64,000 nt of DNA from Streptomyces sp. 2131.1. Its GTDB lineage: Bacteria; Actinomycetota; Actinomycetes; Streptomycetales; Streptomycetaceae. Under the pieces are notes generated by a model. The model made no database searches, was not told the DNA's origin, and saw only the letters and a program-made list of their open reading frames with translations. The translations under genes were made by a program, and so were the position numbers. Positions 44,859 to 55,431 of the stretch are shown piece by piece. The stretch is from contig NZ_FNSY01000001.1 of assembly GCF_900105515.1 (NCBI RefSeq), positions 1,488,001-1,552,000 on the forward strand, given 5' to 3'. How positions within the stretch are numbered: the stretch's first letter is position 1; every line of letters starts with the position of its first letter.

Positions 44859-44893
44859 GGCACTGGGTACCTTTACGAAGGGTACTGAGTGCC
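44859..44893. promoter_or_regulatory. Operator pair in the TetR-etfB divergent promoter
   Basis: GGCACTGGGTACC (44859-44871) and GGTACTGAGTGCC (44881-44893) are two copies of the motif GGYACTGRGTRCC. Their starts are 22 bp apart, two helical turns, exactly as in the pair at 44033-44067. They lie 43 bp upstream of etfB and 31 bp upstream of the TetR gene. Confidence 0.75.
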
Positions 44894-44936
44894 ATAGGAT
44901 TCCCGCAGGAGACCACCAGGTACAGGGAGAGCCGGC

Positions 44937-45722
44937 GTGAGCTTGAGGATCGTTGTCACTGTGAAGTACGTGCCCGACGCGACCGGTGACCGGCATTTCG
45001 CCGATGACCTGACGTTGGACCGTGAGGATGTCGACGGTCTGCTGTCGGAGCTGGACGAGTATGCGGTCGAGCAGGCGTTGCAGATCGCGGAGGCGGCTGA
45101 TGATGCGGAGGTCACCGTGTTGACGGTGGGTCCGGAGGATGCCAAGGACGCGTTGCGCAAGGCGTTGTCGATGGGTGCGGACAAGGCGGTTCACGTCGAG
45201 GACGACGATCTGCACGGTACGGACGCGCTGGGTACGTCGCTGGTGCTGGCGAAGGCGGTCGAGGAGACCGGGTACGACCTGGTGATCTCGGGTATGGCGT
45301 CGACGGACGGGACGATGGGTGTGGTTCCGGCGCTGCTCGCGGAGCGGCTGGGTGTGCCGCAGGTGACGCTGTTGTCGCAGGTGTCCGTCGAGGGCGGTGT
45401 GGTGCGTGGCCGTCGTGACGGTGACAGTGCGTCGGAGGAGCTGGAGGCGTCGCTGCCGGCGGTGGTGTCGGTGACGGACCAGTCGGGTGAGGCCCGGTAT
45501 CCGTCGTTCAAGGGGATCATGGCGGCGAAGAAGAAGCCGGTGAAGTCCCTGGACCTGGATGATCTGGGGATCGACGCGGACGAGGTGGGTCTGGCGGGTG
45601 CGTGGACCGCGGTCGACTCCGCGACCGAGCGTCCGGCCCGTACCGCGGGAACGATCGTGAAGGACGAGGGCGAGGGCGGCAAGCAGCTGGCCGAGTTCCT
45701 GGCCGGCCAGAAGTTCATCTGA
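44937..45722 (+). CDS. etfB: Electron transfer flavoprotein subunit beta
   Basis: A 261-residue ETF beta subunit. It binds AMP and forms a heterodimer with EtfA that carries electrons from acyl-CoA dehydrogenases. Family patterns include LRIVVTVKYVPDATGD at the N-terminus, ALRKALSMGADKAVHV near 73, and GMASTDGTMGVVPALLAERL near 117. The start is GTG at 44937. The gene is led by the TetR operator pair. It uses noticeably more T-ending glycine and valine codons than neighbours. etfA follows after 57 bp. Confidence 0.94.
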   Translation: MSLRIVVTVKYVPDATGDRHFADDLTLDREDVDGLLSELDEYAVEQALQIAEAADDAEVTVLTVGPEDAKDALRKALSMGADKAVHVEDDDLHGTDALGTSLVLAKAVEETGYDLVISGMASTDGTMGVVPALLAERLGVPQVTLLSQVSVEGGVVRGRRDGDSASEELEASLPAVVSVTDQSGEARYPSFKGIMAAKKKPVKSLDLDDLGIDADEVGLAGAWTAVDSATERPARTAGTIVKDEGEGGKQLAEFLAGQKFI

Positions 45723-45779
45723 GCCCCGCGCCCCTCTCGTCACCCCGCCTACTTCGCACACGCAGGAGATTGAAGTCCC

Positions 45780-46742
45780 ATGGCTGAAGTTCTCGTCTAT
45801 GTCGACCACGTGGACGGTGCCGTCCGCAAGCCCACCCTGGAGCTGCTGACGCTGGCCCGCCGCATCGGCGAGCCCGTCGCCGTCGCCCTGGGCAACGGCG
45901 CCGCGGACACCGCCGCCGTGCTCGCCGAGCACGGCGCGGTCAAGGTGCTGACCGCGGAGGCTCCCGAGTTCGCCGAGTACCTCGTCGTACCGAAGGTGGA
46001 CGCCCTCCAGGCGGCGTTCGACGCCGTGTCCCCGGCGGCTGTGCTGCTGTCCTCCTCGGCGGAGGCCAAGGAGATCGCGGCGCGTCTCGCGGTCCGTATC
46101 GGGTCGGGCATCATCACCGACGCGGTCGACCTGGAGGCCGGCGACCAGGGTCCGGTCGCCACGCAGTCCGCGTTCGCCGCCTCGTACACGACCAAGTCCC
46201 GTGTTTCCAAGGGTGTTCCGGTCATCACGGTCAAGCCGAACTCGGCCCCGGTCGAGCCGGCCGCCGCGGCCGGTGCGGTGGAGGCCCTCGCGGTGTCCTT
46301 CTCGGCGCAGGCCACCGGCACGAAGGTCCTCTCGCGCACGCCGCGTGAGTCGACCGGGCGTCCGGAGCTGACGGAGGCCGCGATCGTGGTCTCCGGTGGC
46401 CGTGGCGTCAACGGCGCGGAGAACTTCGGGATCATCGAGGCCCTCGCCGACTCGCTGGGCGCCGCGGTGGGCGCCTCGCGTGCCGCGGTGGACGCGGGCT
46501 GGTACCCGCACACCAACCAGGTCGGCCAGACCGGCAAGTCCGTCTCCCCGCAGCTCTACATCGCCAACGGGATCTCCGGCGCGATCCAGCACCGGGCCGG
46601 GATGCAGACCTCGAAGACCATCGTCGCGGTCAACAAGGACGCCGAGGCCCCGATCTTCGACCTCGTCGACTACGGCGTCGTCGGCGACCTCTTCGACGTC
46701 GTCCCCCAGCTCACCGAGGAGATCAACACCCGAAAGGGCTGA
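45780..46742 (+). CDS. etfA: Electron transfer flavoprotein subunit alpha
   Basis: A 320-residue FAD-binding ETF alpha subunit. The C-terminal FAD domain shows [18 protein letters not shown] near 202, [23 protein letters not shown] near 230 (in part), and [18 protein letters not shown] near 258. It forms the electron carrier with EtfB for acyl-CoA dehydrogenases, such as the one at 6965-8092 or others elsewhere. AGGAGA lies upstream of the ATG. A long hairpin follows. Confidence 0.95.
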   Translation: MAEVLVYVDHVDGAVRKPTLELLTLARRIGEPVAVALGNGAADTAAVLAEHGAVKVLTAEAPEFAEYLVVPKVDALQAAFDAVSPAAVLLSSSAEAKEIAARLAVRIGSGIITDAVDLEAGDQGPVATQSAFAASYTTKSRVSKGVPVITVKPNSAPVEPAAAAGAVEALAVSFSAQATGTKVLSRTPRESTGRPELTEAAIVVSGGRGVNGAENFGIIEALADSLGAAVGASRAAVDAGWYPHTNQVGQTGKSVSPQLYIANGISGAIQHRAGMQTSKTIVAVNKDAEAPIFDLVDYGVVGDLFDVVPQLTEEINTRKG

Positions 46743-46770
46743 CACAGGCTGACACACCCTCAGCTGTGCT

Positions 46771-46819
46771 GCCCGGCCGGGCGGTGAGTGCGGGCGACCC
46801 GCTCACCGCCCGGCCGGGC
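46771..46819. terminator. Bidirectional hairpin terminator
   Basis: A perfect 18-bp stem (46771-46788 with 46802-46819) with a 13-base loop separates the convergent etfA and glycosyltransferase genes. Confidence 0.9.
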
Positions 46820-46824
46820 TCGTC

Positions 46825-48009
46825 TCAGCCGAGCAGTCCCTCCACCAGGTCGGCGGCCCGGCGGGTGCCGCCCTCCGCGCGGGCGTCATCGCGCAGCCGC
46901 ACCGAACGCCGGGCGACCTCGGGGTCGTTGACCAGCGTGTCGAGGGCTTCCCGCAGCGCCTCGGGGGTGGCGTCGCCGGTGTCGATGCGCCGGGCGACCC
47001 CCAGCTCGACGAGCTTGTCCGCGTTCATGAACTGGTCGACGGCCTGCGGTACGGCGATCATCGGGACCCCGCTGTACAGGCCCTCGGAGCTGCCGCCCAT
47101 CCCGGCGTGCGTGATGAAGGCGTCCGCCTGCCGGAGGATGGCCGGCTGCGGCACCCACCGGTGCACCTCGACGTTGCCGGGTACGGTGCCCAGCTCCGCC
47201 AGGTCCGTCTGCCTGCCGATCTGGAGCACGACGTGCCACCCGGGCAGATCCCCGTACGCCGCCAGGCAACTGCGGTAGAACTCCGGCCTGTTGGTGTACG
47301 CGGACCCCAGCGAGATCAGCAGCACCTTCTCCGCCCCGGCGGGCCGGTTCCAGGTCTGCTCCTCGTCGCGCCCGGCGAAGCACGGCCCGACGAACGTCAC
47401 GGTGCCCATGTCGACGTCGTCCGCGTGCGGCTGCATCGCCCGGGGGATCAGGGCGAGGGTGTTGTCGGGGCGGCCGGTGAAGGCGTCCATGTCCCGCGTG
47501 GTCGCGCCGTTCCCGCCCAGCCACTCGGTGAACCTCGCCCGGTACGCGTCGGCCCCGGGCAGCGTCCACAGCTGGGCCGCCACGTCCCTCTCGTAGCTCC
47601 GCCAGCCGACGAAGGTCGGGTAGAGCTGCATCAGGCGGCGGTTCTGCGACTCGGCCAGCACCCGTGCCGGGTACGCGCCGATGTCGTACAGGTACAGGTC
47701 CGCCGGGTCCTCGTCATAGACGGCGCGCAGCTGCGGCAGGGCCTGGACGGCGTCGTCGAGGAAGAGGTCCATGGCGGCGATCGGGTCGTCCGGCCAGTCG
47801 TTGTCGCCGACCGGGAGCACGGAGTCGTACGGGACGAAGGCGGCGCCGGTGGCCTCGATGCGCTCGGCCATCACGGGGTCGTTGGCGTAGGTGACGCGGT
47901 GGCCGCGCGCCACGAGTTCGCGGATGACCTCGATGCTCGGCAGGACGTGGCTCACGGCGGGGATGCCGACCATGGCGATATGGGCGCGGCGAGGTGTCGG
48001 AGATGTCAT
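46825..48009 (-). CDS. Macrolide-type glycosyltransferase (OleD/Mgt family, GT1)
   Basis: A 394-residue GT-B glycosyltransferase. The N-terminal acceptor domain begins IAMVGIPAVSHVLPSIEVI, with the catalytic-base histidine near residue 22. The C-terminal donor domain shows VLLISLGSAYTNRPEFY near 232 and the UDP-sugar signature ITHAGMGGSSEGLYSGVPMIAVPQAVDQ (about 298-325, partly described). OleD and Mgt inactivate macrolides by glucosylation. The ATG at 48009 lacks a strong ribosome site, and an 8-codon ORF with a hairpin lies upstream, so expression may be controlled by attenuation. Confidence 0.88.
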   Translation of the reverse strand: MTSPTPRRAHIAMVGIPAVSHVLPSIEVIRELVARGHRVTYANDPVMAERIEATGAAFVPYDSVLPVGDNDWPDDPIAAMDLFLDDAVQALPQLRAVYDEDPADLYLYDIGAYPARVLAESQNRRLMQLYPTFVGWRSYERDVAAQLWTLPGADAYRARFTEWLGGNGATTRDMDAFTGRPDNTLALIPRAMQPHADDVDMGTVTFVGPCFAGRDEEQTWNRPAGAEKVLLISLGSAYTNRPEFYRSCLAAYGDLPGWHVVLQIGRQTDLAELGTVPGNVEVHRWVPQPAILRQADAFITHAGMGGSSEGLYSGVPMIAVPQAVDQFMNADKLVELGVARRIDTGDATPEALREALDTLVNDPEVARRSVRLRDDARAEGGTRRAADLVEGLLG

Positions 48010-48112
48010 GGGGGAATCACTCGTTTCAGTTCTGCGGCGGAAGAGGACACGGCAGACCGTCGCGTCGCCACCCCGGCGAGGGCCGGGCGGTGGGCGCGTG
48101 GACGCGGTGTGC

Positions 48113-48140
48113 CGGACGGGTCGGGGGCCTGCCCCGTCCG
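48113..48140 (-). promoter_or_regulatory. Hairpin between leader ORF and glycosyltransferase
   Basis: CGGACGGG (48113-48120) pairs perfectly with CCCGTCCG (48133-48140) around a 12-base loop. On the minus strand it begins three bases after the leader ORF stop codon. It could act as attenuator or simply as a GC-rich spacer; a further imperfect stem lies at about 48066-48096. Confidence 0.45.
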
Positions 48141-48142
48141 CG

Positions 48143-48169
48143 TCAGCCGTAGAGCTGGACGATGTTCAT
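48143..48169 (-). CDS. Possible leaderless 8-aa leader peptide upstream of glycosyltransferase
   Basis: A very short ORF reads M-N-I-V-Q-L-Y-G and stop. A -10-like TAGGGT lies at 48181-48176 with exactly six bases before the ATG, so transcription would start at the A of the ATG, the geometry of leaderless mRNAs in Streptomyces. A hairpin follows directly, and the glycosyltransferase starts 134 bp further on. Leader-peptide control is well known for macrolide resistance genes. There is no clear -35 element. The ORF could be chance. Confidence 0.4.
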   Translation of the reverse strand: MNIVQLYG

Positions 48170-48191
48170 GCGGCGACCCTAACCGGCGGCC

Positions 48192-48233
48192 GGTCCGCGC
48201 GCACGGGGTTATCCGTGCACGCGGACCGGCAGG
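48192..48233 (-). terminator. Terminator of the lipase gene
   Basis: An 18-bp inverted repeat with one G-U pair and a six-base loop (ATAACC on the minus strand), located 15 bp beyond the lipase stop at 48248. It also separates lipase transcription from the leader ORF and glycosyltransferase. Confidence 0.85.
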
Positions 48234-48247
48234 CGCGGGCGGTGCGG

Positions 48248-49636
48248 TCAGGGCTGGATCGGCATCGACCAGCAGTTGGAGGTGGCGCGCTCGCCGGCGA
48301 GGCGGTCGGTCATCCAGGAGATGGCGTCGCCCTGGTCGGTGATGAGCGGGACCATGTGGTTGGTGAGGATCTTGTTGCCGAGGTTGGGCAGGATGACGGC
48401 GTCGTACGTGACGTTGCCGCCCTTGCGGCACCAGTCGACGGCGAGCTGACGCGCCTGGGCGTGCGGCACGATGTCGTCCTGGATGCCGGTCGCCACCCGC
48501 ACCGGGCCGGTGGGCTTGAGGGTCCCGATGCGCTGCTTGTCGAGCGCGGCCTGCGCCTTGGGCTCCGCGGCGATGATCTCGCCGAGGGACTTGCCGGTGG
48601 TGGTCCACTTGGAGCTCTTGGCAAAGCCGTAGCCGAGGATCGCGTCGCCGACGCACATGGCCGAGGCGTCCTTCAGGGCGGCCCTCCCGGCCTCGTTGAT
48701 GTTGGCCTCCACGACGTCGCGCAGATCGGCGTCGGCCTGGGCGAAGCCGTTGATCGACCAGGCGAGGGCGCCGGCCAGGGCGCTGCCGTCGATGCCCTTC
48801 ATCGTCGCGGTCAGGTCGGCGGGCGGAGCGCCGGCGTAGGTGCCGGCCAGCTGGATCTCGGGGGCGTACGAGGGCTGGAGCTCGGCGGCCGAGGCGCTGG
48901 CCCCGCCGCCCTGGCTGTAGCCGTACAGGCCGGTGCGGGAGTCGGCGGTGAGCGAGGTGGCGGGCAGCTGGTGCGCGGCGCGGACCGCGTCGAGCAGCGC
49001 GTGGCCCTCGTCGACCCGGTTGACGTAGGTGTGCAGCCGGTCGGTGGTGCCGAGGCCCACGTAGTCGGTGACGACGACCGCGACTCCGGCCGACAGCAGC
49101 CGGTAGACGGAGAGGGTCTCGTAGCCGATCGACACTGACTCGGGGGTGAGGGCCAGCGGGTGCTGGAGGGCCAGCGAGGGGGCGCACTGGTCGCCCTGGC
49201 CCATGGTGCCGGAGGCCAGCGCCACCAGCGGGCGGGCCCCGCCGCCCTTCCAGGAGGCCGAGGGCTCGATGTAGGCGCCGGTCACCGCGGCCGGCTGCCC
49301 GTTGGAGTCGGTCGTGCGGTACATCAGGCGGGTCGCGGTGCCCGGCATCGGGCGGCCGTCCAGGCCGGGGAGGCTCAGGCCTAGCGGCAGGGGCTCGGTC
49401 CGTATCAGCTCCCCGTTGGCGGCCGGCAGTTGGGCGGGCGGGTTGTAGAACGCGGGGATGGTCGTGCCCCGGGAGACGACGGGCTCGGTGCCGTCCGCGT
49501 TCGCGGGCGCGGCGTACGCGGCCACGCAGACCGCTGCGGTCACGGCGACGGCGGCGGCGCGGAGGGTCCTGGCGCTCGGGCGGCGGGTGGGGGGTGTGGA
49601 GAAGGTGGAACGCGAACGGCTGTCCTTGCGGCTCAC
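48248..49636 (-). CDS. Secreted lipase (LIP family alpha/beta hydrolase)
   Basis: A 462-residue exported esterase or lipase. A long signal peptide (1-48, hydrophobic AAAVAVTAAVCVAAYAAPANA) precedes an alpha/beta-hydrolase domain similar to secretory lipases. The nucleophile serine is in LYGYSQGGGASASA near 215. The acid and histidine should lie in GIQDDIVPHAQARQL near 392 and NHMVPLITDQGD near 432. Two cysteine-containing segments suggest disulphides. GAGTGAGC-type bases precede the ATG. The upstream region has repeated TTAC/GTAA elements that may bind a regulator. Confidence 0.88.
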   Translation of the reverse strand: MSRKDSRSRSTFSTPPTRRPSARTLRAAAVAVTAAVCVAAYAAPANADGTEPVVSRGTTIPAFYNPPAQLPAANGELIRTEPLPLGLSLPGLDGRPMPGTATRLMYRTTDSNGQPAAVTGAYIEPSASWKGGGARPLVALASGTMGQGDQCAPSLALQHPLALTPESVSIGYETLSVYRLLSAGVAVVVTDYVGLGTTDRLHTYVNRVDEGHALLDAVRAAHQLPATSLTADSRTGLYGYSQGGGASASAAELQPSYAPEIQLAGTYAGAPPADLTATMKGIDGSALAGALAWSINGFAQADADLRDVVEANINEAGRAALKDASAMCVGDAILGYGFAKSSKWTTTGKSLGEIIAAEPKAQAALDKQRIGTLKPTGPVRVATGIQDDIVPHAQARQLAVDWCRKGGNVTYDAVILPNLGNKILTNHMVPLITDQGDAISWMTDRLAGERATSNCWSMPIQP

Positions 49637-49691
49637 AGCTCACTCCTCGCTCTGCTTCGGAAGGCGGGTGAGCGCAAGCTAACAGCGGGGC

Positions 49692-49731
49692 TTACCGATG
49701 GTAACCCGTCAGTAAGTTACGCATTGGTAAC
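49692..49731 (-). promoter_or_regulatory. Inverted TTAC/GTAA repeats upstream of the lipase
   Basis: TTACCGATGGTAA (49692-49704) is a perfect inverted repeat around three bases, and GTTAC-N6-GTAAC (49716-49731) follows 11 bp later. They lie 56-95 bp upstream of the lipase start in an otherwise GC-rich divergent region and look like operators of a TetR or similar regulator. Confidence 0.5.
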
Positions 49732-49826
49732 TATCATCGGCGACCGAACTCGTGCTCCGCGGCGGCCGAGTTGCCTATTGTTGGCGCGAGCTGATCATCC
49801 GCAGCCTCCCGCACCCTGGAGTTGCC

Positions 49827-50642
49827 ATGTCCCGACCGGAGAACGACATCACCGCCCCGCTCATCGACACCAGCAAGCCGCATCCCGCGCGGATGTACGA
49901 CTGGTTCCTGGGCGGCAAGGACAACTACCCGGTCGACGAGGCCATGGGCCGTCAGATGCTGGCCGTCGAGCCCAACGTGCCGGTGATGGCGAAGATCAAC
50001 CGCGCCTTCATGCACCGCGCCACCCGCTGGCTGTCCGCCCAGGGCGTCCGCCAGTTCCTCGACATCGGCACCGGGATACCCACCGAGCCCAACCTGCACC
50101 AGGTGGCCCAGGAGGCCGAGCCCGCCACCCGGGTCGTCTACTGCGACAACGACCCGATCGTGCTCGCCCACGCCGAAGCGCTGCTCAAGGGCACGCCGGA
50201 GGGCGTCATCGACTACGTGCAGGCCGACGCGCGCAACGTCGACACCATCCTCGAAGCCGCGGGCAGGACGCTGGACTTCGACAAGCCGGTGGCCCTCTCG
50301 ATGATCGCGCTGCTGCACTTCGTGAGCGACGAGGACGGCGCGTACGAGCTGGTCAGCAGGCTCACCGACGTCCTCGCGCCCGGCAGCTACATGGTCATCT
50401 CGCAGATCACCGCCGACTTCCACCCGGAGGAGGCACGCCAGGTGGACGAGATGTACAAGGCCAACACCCTGACGCTGGCACCGCGCACCCGCGCCCAGTT
50501 CGCCTCGTTCTTCGACGGGCTGGAGATCGTGGAGCCCGGCGTCGTCGCCGCCGAGGACTGGCACGCCGAGCTCGGCGAGCCGGTCCCCGGCACCGGCGAG
50601 GTCGTCACCCCCGGGTACGTGGCGGTCGGCCGCAAGCCGTAG
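49827..50642 (+). CDS. SAM-dependent methyltransferase (DUF574/SAM_MT family)
   Basis: A 271-residue methyltransferase of a family greatly expanded in Streptomyces. The hallmark N-terminus SKPHPARMYDWFLGGKDNYPVD is near residue 16 (partly quoted), motif I is FLDIGTGIPTEPNLHQ near 77, and the adenine-binding acidic strand is VVYCDNDPIVLAHA. Substrates are unknown. The ATG at 49827 has GGAG six bases upstream. It is divergent from the lipase. Confidence 0.9.
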   Translation: MSRPENDITAPLIDTSKPHPARMYDWFLGGKDNYPVDEAMGRQMLAVEPNVPVMAKINRAFMHRATRWLSAQGVRQFLDIGTGIPTEPNLHQVAQEAEPATRVVYCDNDPIVLAHAEALLKGTPEGVIDYVQADARNVDTILEAAGRTLDFDKPVALSMIALLHFVSDEDGAYELVSRLTDVLAPGSYMVISQITADFHPEEARQVDEMYKANTLTLAPRTRAQFASFFDGLEIVEPGVVAAEDWHAELGEPVPGTGEVVTPGYVAVGRKP

Positions 50643-50775
50643 CGCGCACGCCCCATCAGCACCCGCCCGGTGGCCACTTGGCGCGCGAACCGTCCGCGTC
50701 GGGTGTCACCGGGCTGTGTGATGATGCACGGGAATGCAGACCGGCCGGGGGTGCCGGGAGGGGCGGGGGCACAGC

Positions 50776-51825
50776 GTGGACAAGGACGGGTCTTCCATAC
50801 CGGACGAGGAGTGGGAGCGCTTCCTCCGGGAGGCCGAGGCCGGAAGCGCCGGCGCACCCGAGGAGCCGTCCGCCCGGGCCCGGATGGTGACTCAGCGGCT
50901 GCGCGACGAGCCCGCACCACCCCGCGGCTGGCGCACACATGAGCCGCCTCGCCGACGGGGCGGCAGGGGCCGGTACGTGGTGGGCCTGCTGATCGTCGTC
51001 GCGCTGCTCGTCATAGCGCTGGACCCGGGCCGGGTGACCGGCTGGCTCGGCTTCGACGACGGGGGCGGCTCCGCGGCGGCCGCGACCGGGCAGCCCACCC
51101 TGGACGACCCGTTCAAGGGGTCGCCGGCGGAACACTGGGCCGCCGGGACGGCCGGAATCACGATGCCGTCGGCGCGGGCGACCGGGTGGATGAGCGAGAA
51201 GCAGGTGTCCGAGGCGCTCGACGGCAGCCTGGCCTTCCTCTCCGACTCCGGTCTGGACCCGGCGGTGCTGCGCGGGGAGCGGCCGGTGAAGGCGATCGCG
51301 GCCATCAACCCGAAGCAGGCCGACGTCAAGGAGTACCTGGCGAACGCCTTCGACACCCCGGACCGGGAGAACAACCCGCTGACGCTCTTCAGCCGCTTCG
51401 ACCCGGCGTACGCGCGCCTGGCAGGTGACGTGATCAAGACCCGGGGCGGGATCACGTACCGGGAGGGCGGCAGCGGAGCGGTCGAGGTGACCGCCGACGT
51501 CACCTTCGTCTACCCCGTGGTGCGGGCGGCCGGGGGCAGCGACGAGGTCGCCCGCACGATCGCGCGCCGGGAGATCGTGATGAGCTGGGAGGACCCCGCC
51601 GAGGTGCTCATCGAGCCGGGGACCTTCTCGCTGAAGTCGTACCGGGTGGACTCCGCGAACGGCGGCTGCTCCAACACCACCGGCTACTTCCGCCCCGACT
51701 TCGCGAAGGGGGCGGGGCCCTCGGACGACGGCACGGAGGTCGACCCGTACGAACGGGGCACGTCCATGGACGAGCGGATGCGTGACCGGGGCACCGCGGA
51801 GTGCGGCACGGCCACCCGCACCTGA
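50776..51825 (+). CDS. Uncharacterised single-pass membrane protein
   Basis: A protein of 349 residues in the reading chosen here, not recognised as a known family. Residues 1-65 are cytoplasmic and charged (SIPDEEWERFLREAEAG), one membrane helix follows near 68-88 (YVVGLLIVVALLVIALDPG), and the rest (about 260 residues) is outside the cell and mixed alpha/beta. Two cysteines in NGGCSNTTGY and TAECGTAT could form a disulphide. GTG 50776 is chosen because conserved-looking sequence begins there; ATG 50734 would add 14 residues. It resembles Streptomyces proteins of unknown function. Confidence 0.75.
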   Translation: MDKDGSSIPDEEWERFLREAEAGSAGAPEEPSARARMVTQRLRDEPAPPRGWRTHEPPRRRGGRGRYVVGLLIVVALLVIALDPGRVTGWLGFDDGGGSAAAATGQPTLDDPFKGSPAEHWAAGTAGITMPSARATGWMSEKQVSEALDGSLAFLSDSGLDPAVLRGERPVKAIAAINPKQADVKEYLANAFDTPDRENNPLTLFSRFDPAYARLAGDVIKTRGGITYREGGSGAVEVTADVTFVYPVVRAAGGSDEVARTIARREIVMSWEDPAEVLIEPGTFSLKSYRVDSANGGCSNTTGYFRPDFAKGAGPSDDGTEVDPYERGTSMDERMRDRGTAECGTATRT

Positions 51826-51885
51826 CGAGGATCCGCCCGCGTAATCGCCGGGCGGGCCGCACCCCCGCGTCGTACGCTTCCGGAC

Positions 51886-52335
51886 GTGACCAGCAAACCC
51901 GACGCGACGCAGAACCTGCGCGACCTCGCCCGGCTGCGCCGGGTCCGTGACCGGATCGACCGCGAGTACGCCCAGCCGCTGAACGTCGAGGCGCTGGCGC
52001 GCGGGGCGCACATGTCGGCGGGCCATCTGAGCCGCGAGTTCAAGCGGGCGTACGGGGAGTCACCGTACGGCTACCTGATGACCCGGCGCATCGAGCGCGC
52101 GATGACGCTGCTGCGACGCGGGGACATGAGCGTGACCGAGGTGTGCTTCGCCGTCGGGTGCTCCTCGCTCGGCACGTTCAGTACGCGCTTCGCGGAGCTG
52201 GTCGGGATGCCGCCGAGCGTCTACCGGCAGGAGGCGGCGCAGGCGACCGCGGGGATGCCGTCGTGCGTGGCCAAGCAGGTGACGCGGCCGGTCAGGAATC
52301 GAGAAGCACCACTGCCGGGGACGCCGCTGAGTTGA
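51886..52335 (+). CDS. AraC family transcriptional regulator, DNA-binding domain only
   Basis: A 149-residue regulator made almost only of the double helix-turn-helix of AraC/XylS proteins: VEALARGAHMSAGHLSREFKRAYG (about 30-53, partly quoted) and VTEVCFAVGCSSLGTFSTRFAELVGMPPSVYR (84-115, in part). It lacks the usual N-terminal sensor domain, so it may respond through a C-terminal 30-residue tail or another partner, as in SoxS/MarA-type proteins. The UvrA-like gene follows 87 bp downstream on the same strand and is a likely target. Confidence 0.88.
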   Translation: MTSKPDATQNLRDLARLRRVRDRIDREYAQPLNVEALARGAHMSAGHLSREFKRAYGESPYGYLMTRRIERAMTLLRRGDMSVTEVCFAVGCSSLGTFSTRFAELVGMPPSVYRQEAAQATAGMPSCVAKQVTRPVRNREAPLPGTPLS

Positions 52336-52359
52336 CGGACGTCCCGGCGCACGGGGAAG

Positions 52360-52404
52360 GCCACCGGTGAGCCGGTGGCGACGACGGGGCCGCGCGACGG
52401 CCCC
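52360..52404 (+). promoter_or_regulatory. Two stable hairpins in the leader of the UvrA-like gene
   Basis: Stem 1 is eight perfect pairs with a TGAG loop (52360-52379). Stem 2 is seven perfect pairs with a five-base loop (52386-52404). Both lie between the AraC stop and the ribosome site AGGGAG (52413-52418). There is no U-tract, so they may modulate rather than end transcription. Confidence 0.5.
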
Positions 52405-52422
52405 GCCAATCCAGGGAGACGC

Positions 52423-54798
<2,376 letters not shown>

Positions 54799-55431
54799 GC
54801 CGCACCGTGCGCCCGCCCCGGCCCGGACGGCCGCGGGCGGGCGCTTTCGTCGGTCCGGCCCGTACGCGCGGGCTCCGCATCGGGTCAAGGCGGCGTGCCG
54901 TGGAAGTCATCTCCCTTTGGAGGATGGCCTGTTCGCTCCGGACCTCCCCGTGCCCGCGAGGTGACGAACCGCTACAGATCGCCACCAACCTTTCACAAGG
55001 GCCTACTTGAGGATGGCGCGGCCGTCGGGCCGCCCACCTGTGAAGATGCGCCCGCCCCGGCCGCCGAGTCCATCGATGTGGACCATCGCCTTCGCTAATC
55101 GGACCGGTACGCCTCCAACTCCGTTCGGCTTCACGGCGCTTGGCAGATCACTGCATACACAGGGGCATCCGGCCGCACCACGGTCACACTTGACCGATTA
55201 CGATCACATCCGCACGCATAGCTGATCGCAAATTTCCATCGCTGCACGCAATTGGGGTTGTGTACTAGGCATAGGATCAAGCCGCGCAACCTGAGCCCCG
55301 CCAGACCCACTTGTCCCGTCCGCAACTGTGCACACGATGTACGAGCGTCCACACCGACACCCCCACAACCCGTTAACAGGTATCTGCGTGTCATCGATAC
55401 TCAGCACCGGTTCCGGCGACGGAGCCGCGCA
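54799..55431. other. Long intergenic region before the third conservon-like unit
   Basis: A 633-bp stretch without a supported gene. The first part holds the UvrA-like terminator (54809-54844). The segment 55130-55290 is clearly AT-richer than the surroundings and probably contains the promoter of the kinase gene, but I cannot assign -35/-10 elements with confidence. Short minus-strand ORFs here (for example 55131-55394) lack ribosome sites and normal codon bias and are rejected. Confidence 0.5.
54809..54844 (+). terminator. Terminator of the UvrA-like gene
   Basis: A ten-pair perfect GC stem (54809-54818 with 54835-54844) followed by TTT, 10 bp after the stop codon. Confidence 0.85.

Noticed and set aside
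48143..48169. RiPP precursor peptide
   Set aside because: Eight residues with no leader/core division and no modifying enzyme nearby. A regulatory leader peptide is the better reading.
50812..50825. CebR-like sequence TGGGAGCGCTTCCT
   Set aside because: Two mismatches to the palindrome and it lies inside the coding start of a membrane protein gene. A similar partial match near 30427 is inside the metallo-hydrolase gene.
55131..55394. Minus-strand ORF of 87 codons in the long intergenic region
   Set aside because: No ribosome site, no recognisable domain and codon use unlike neighbouring genes; it covers the likely promoter of the sensor kinase.
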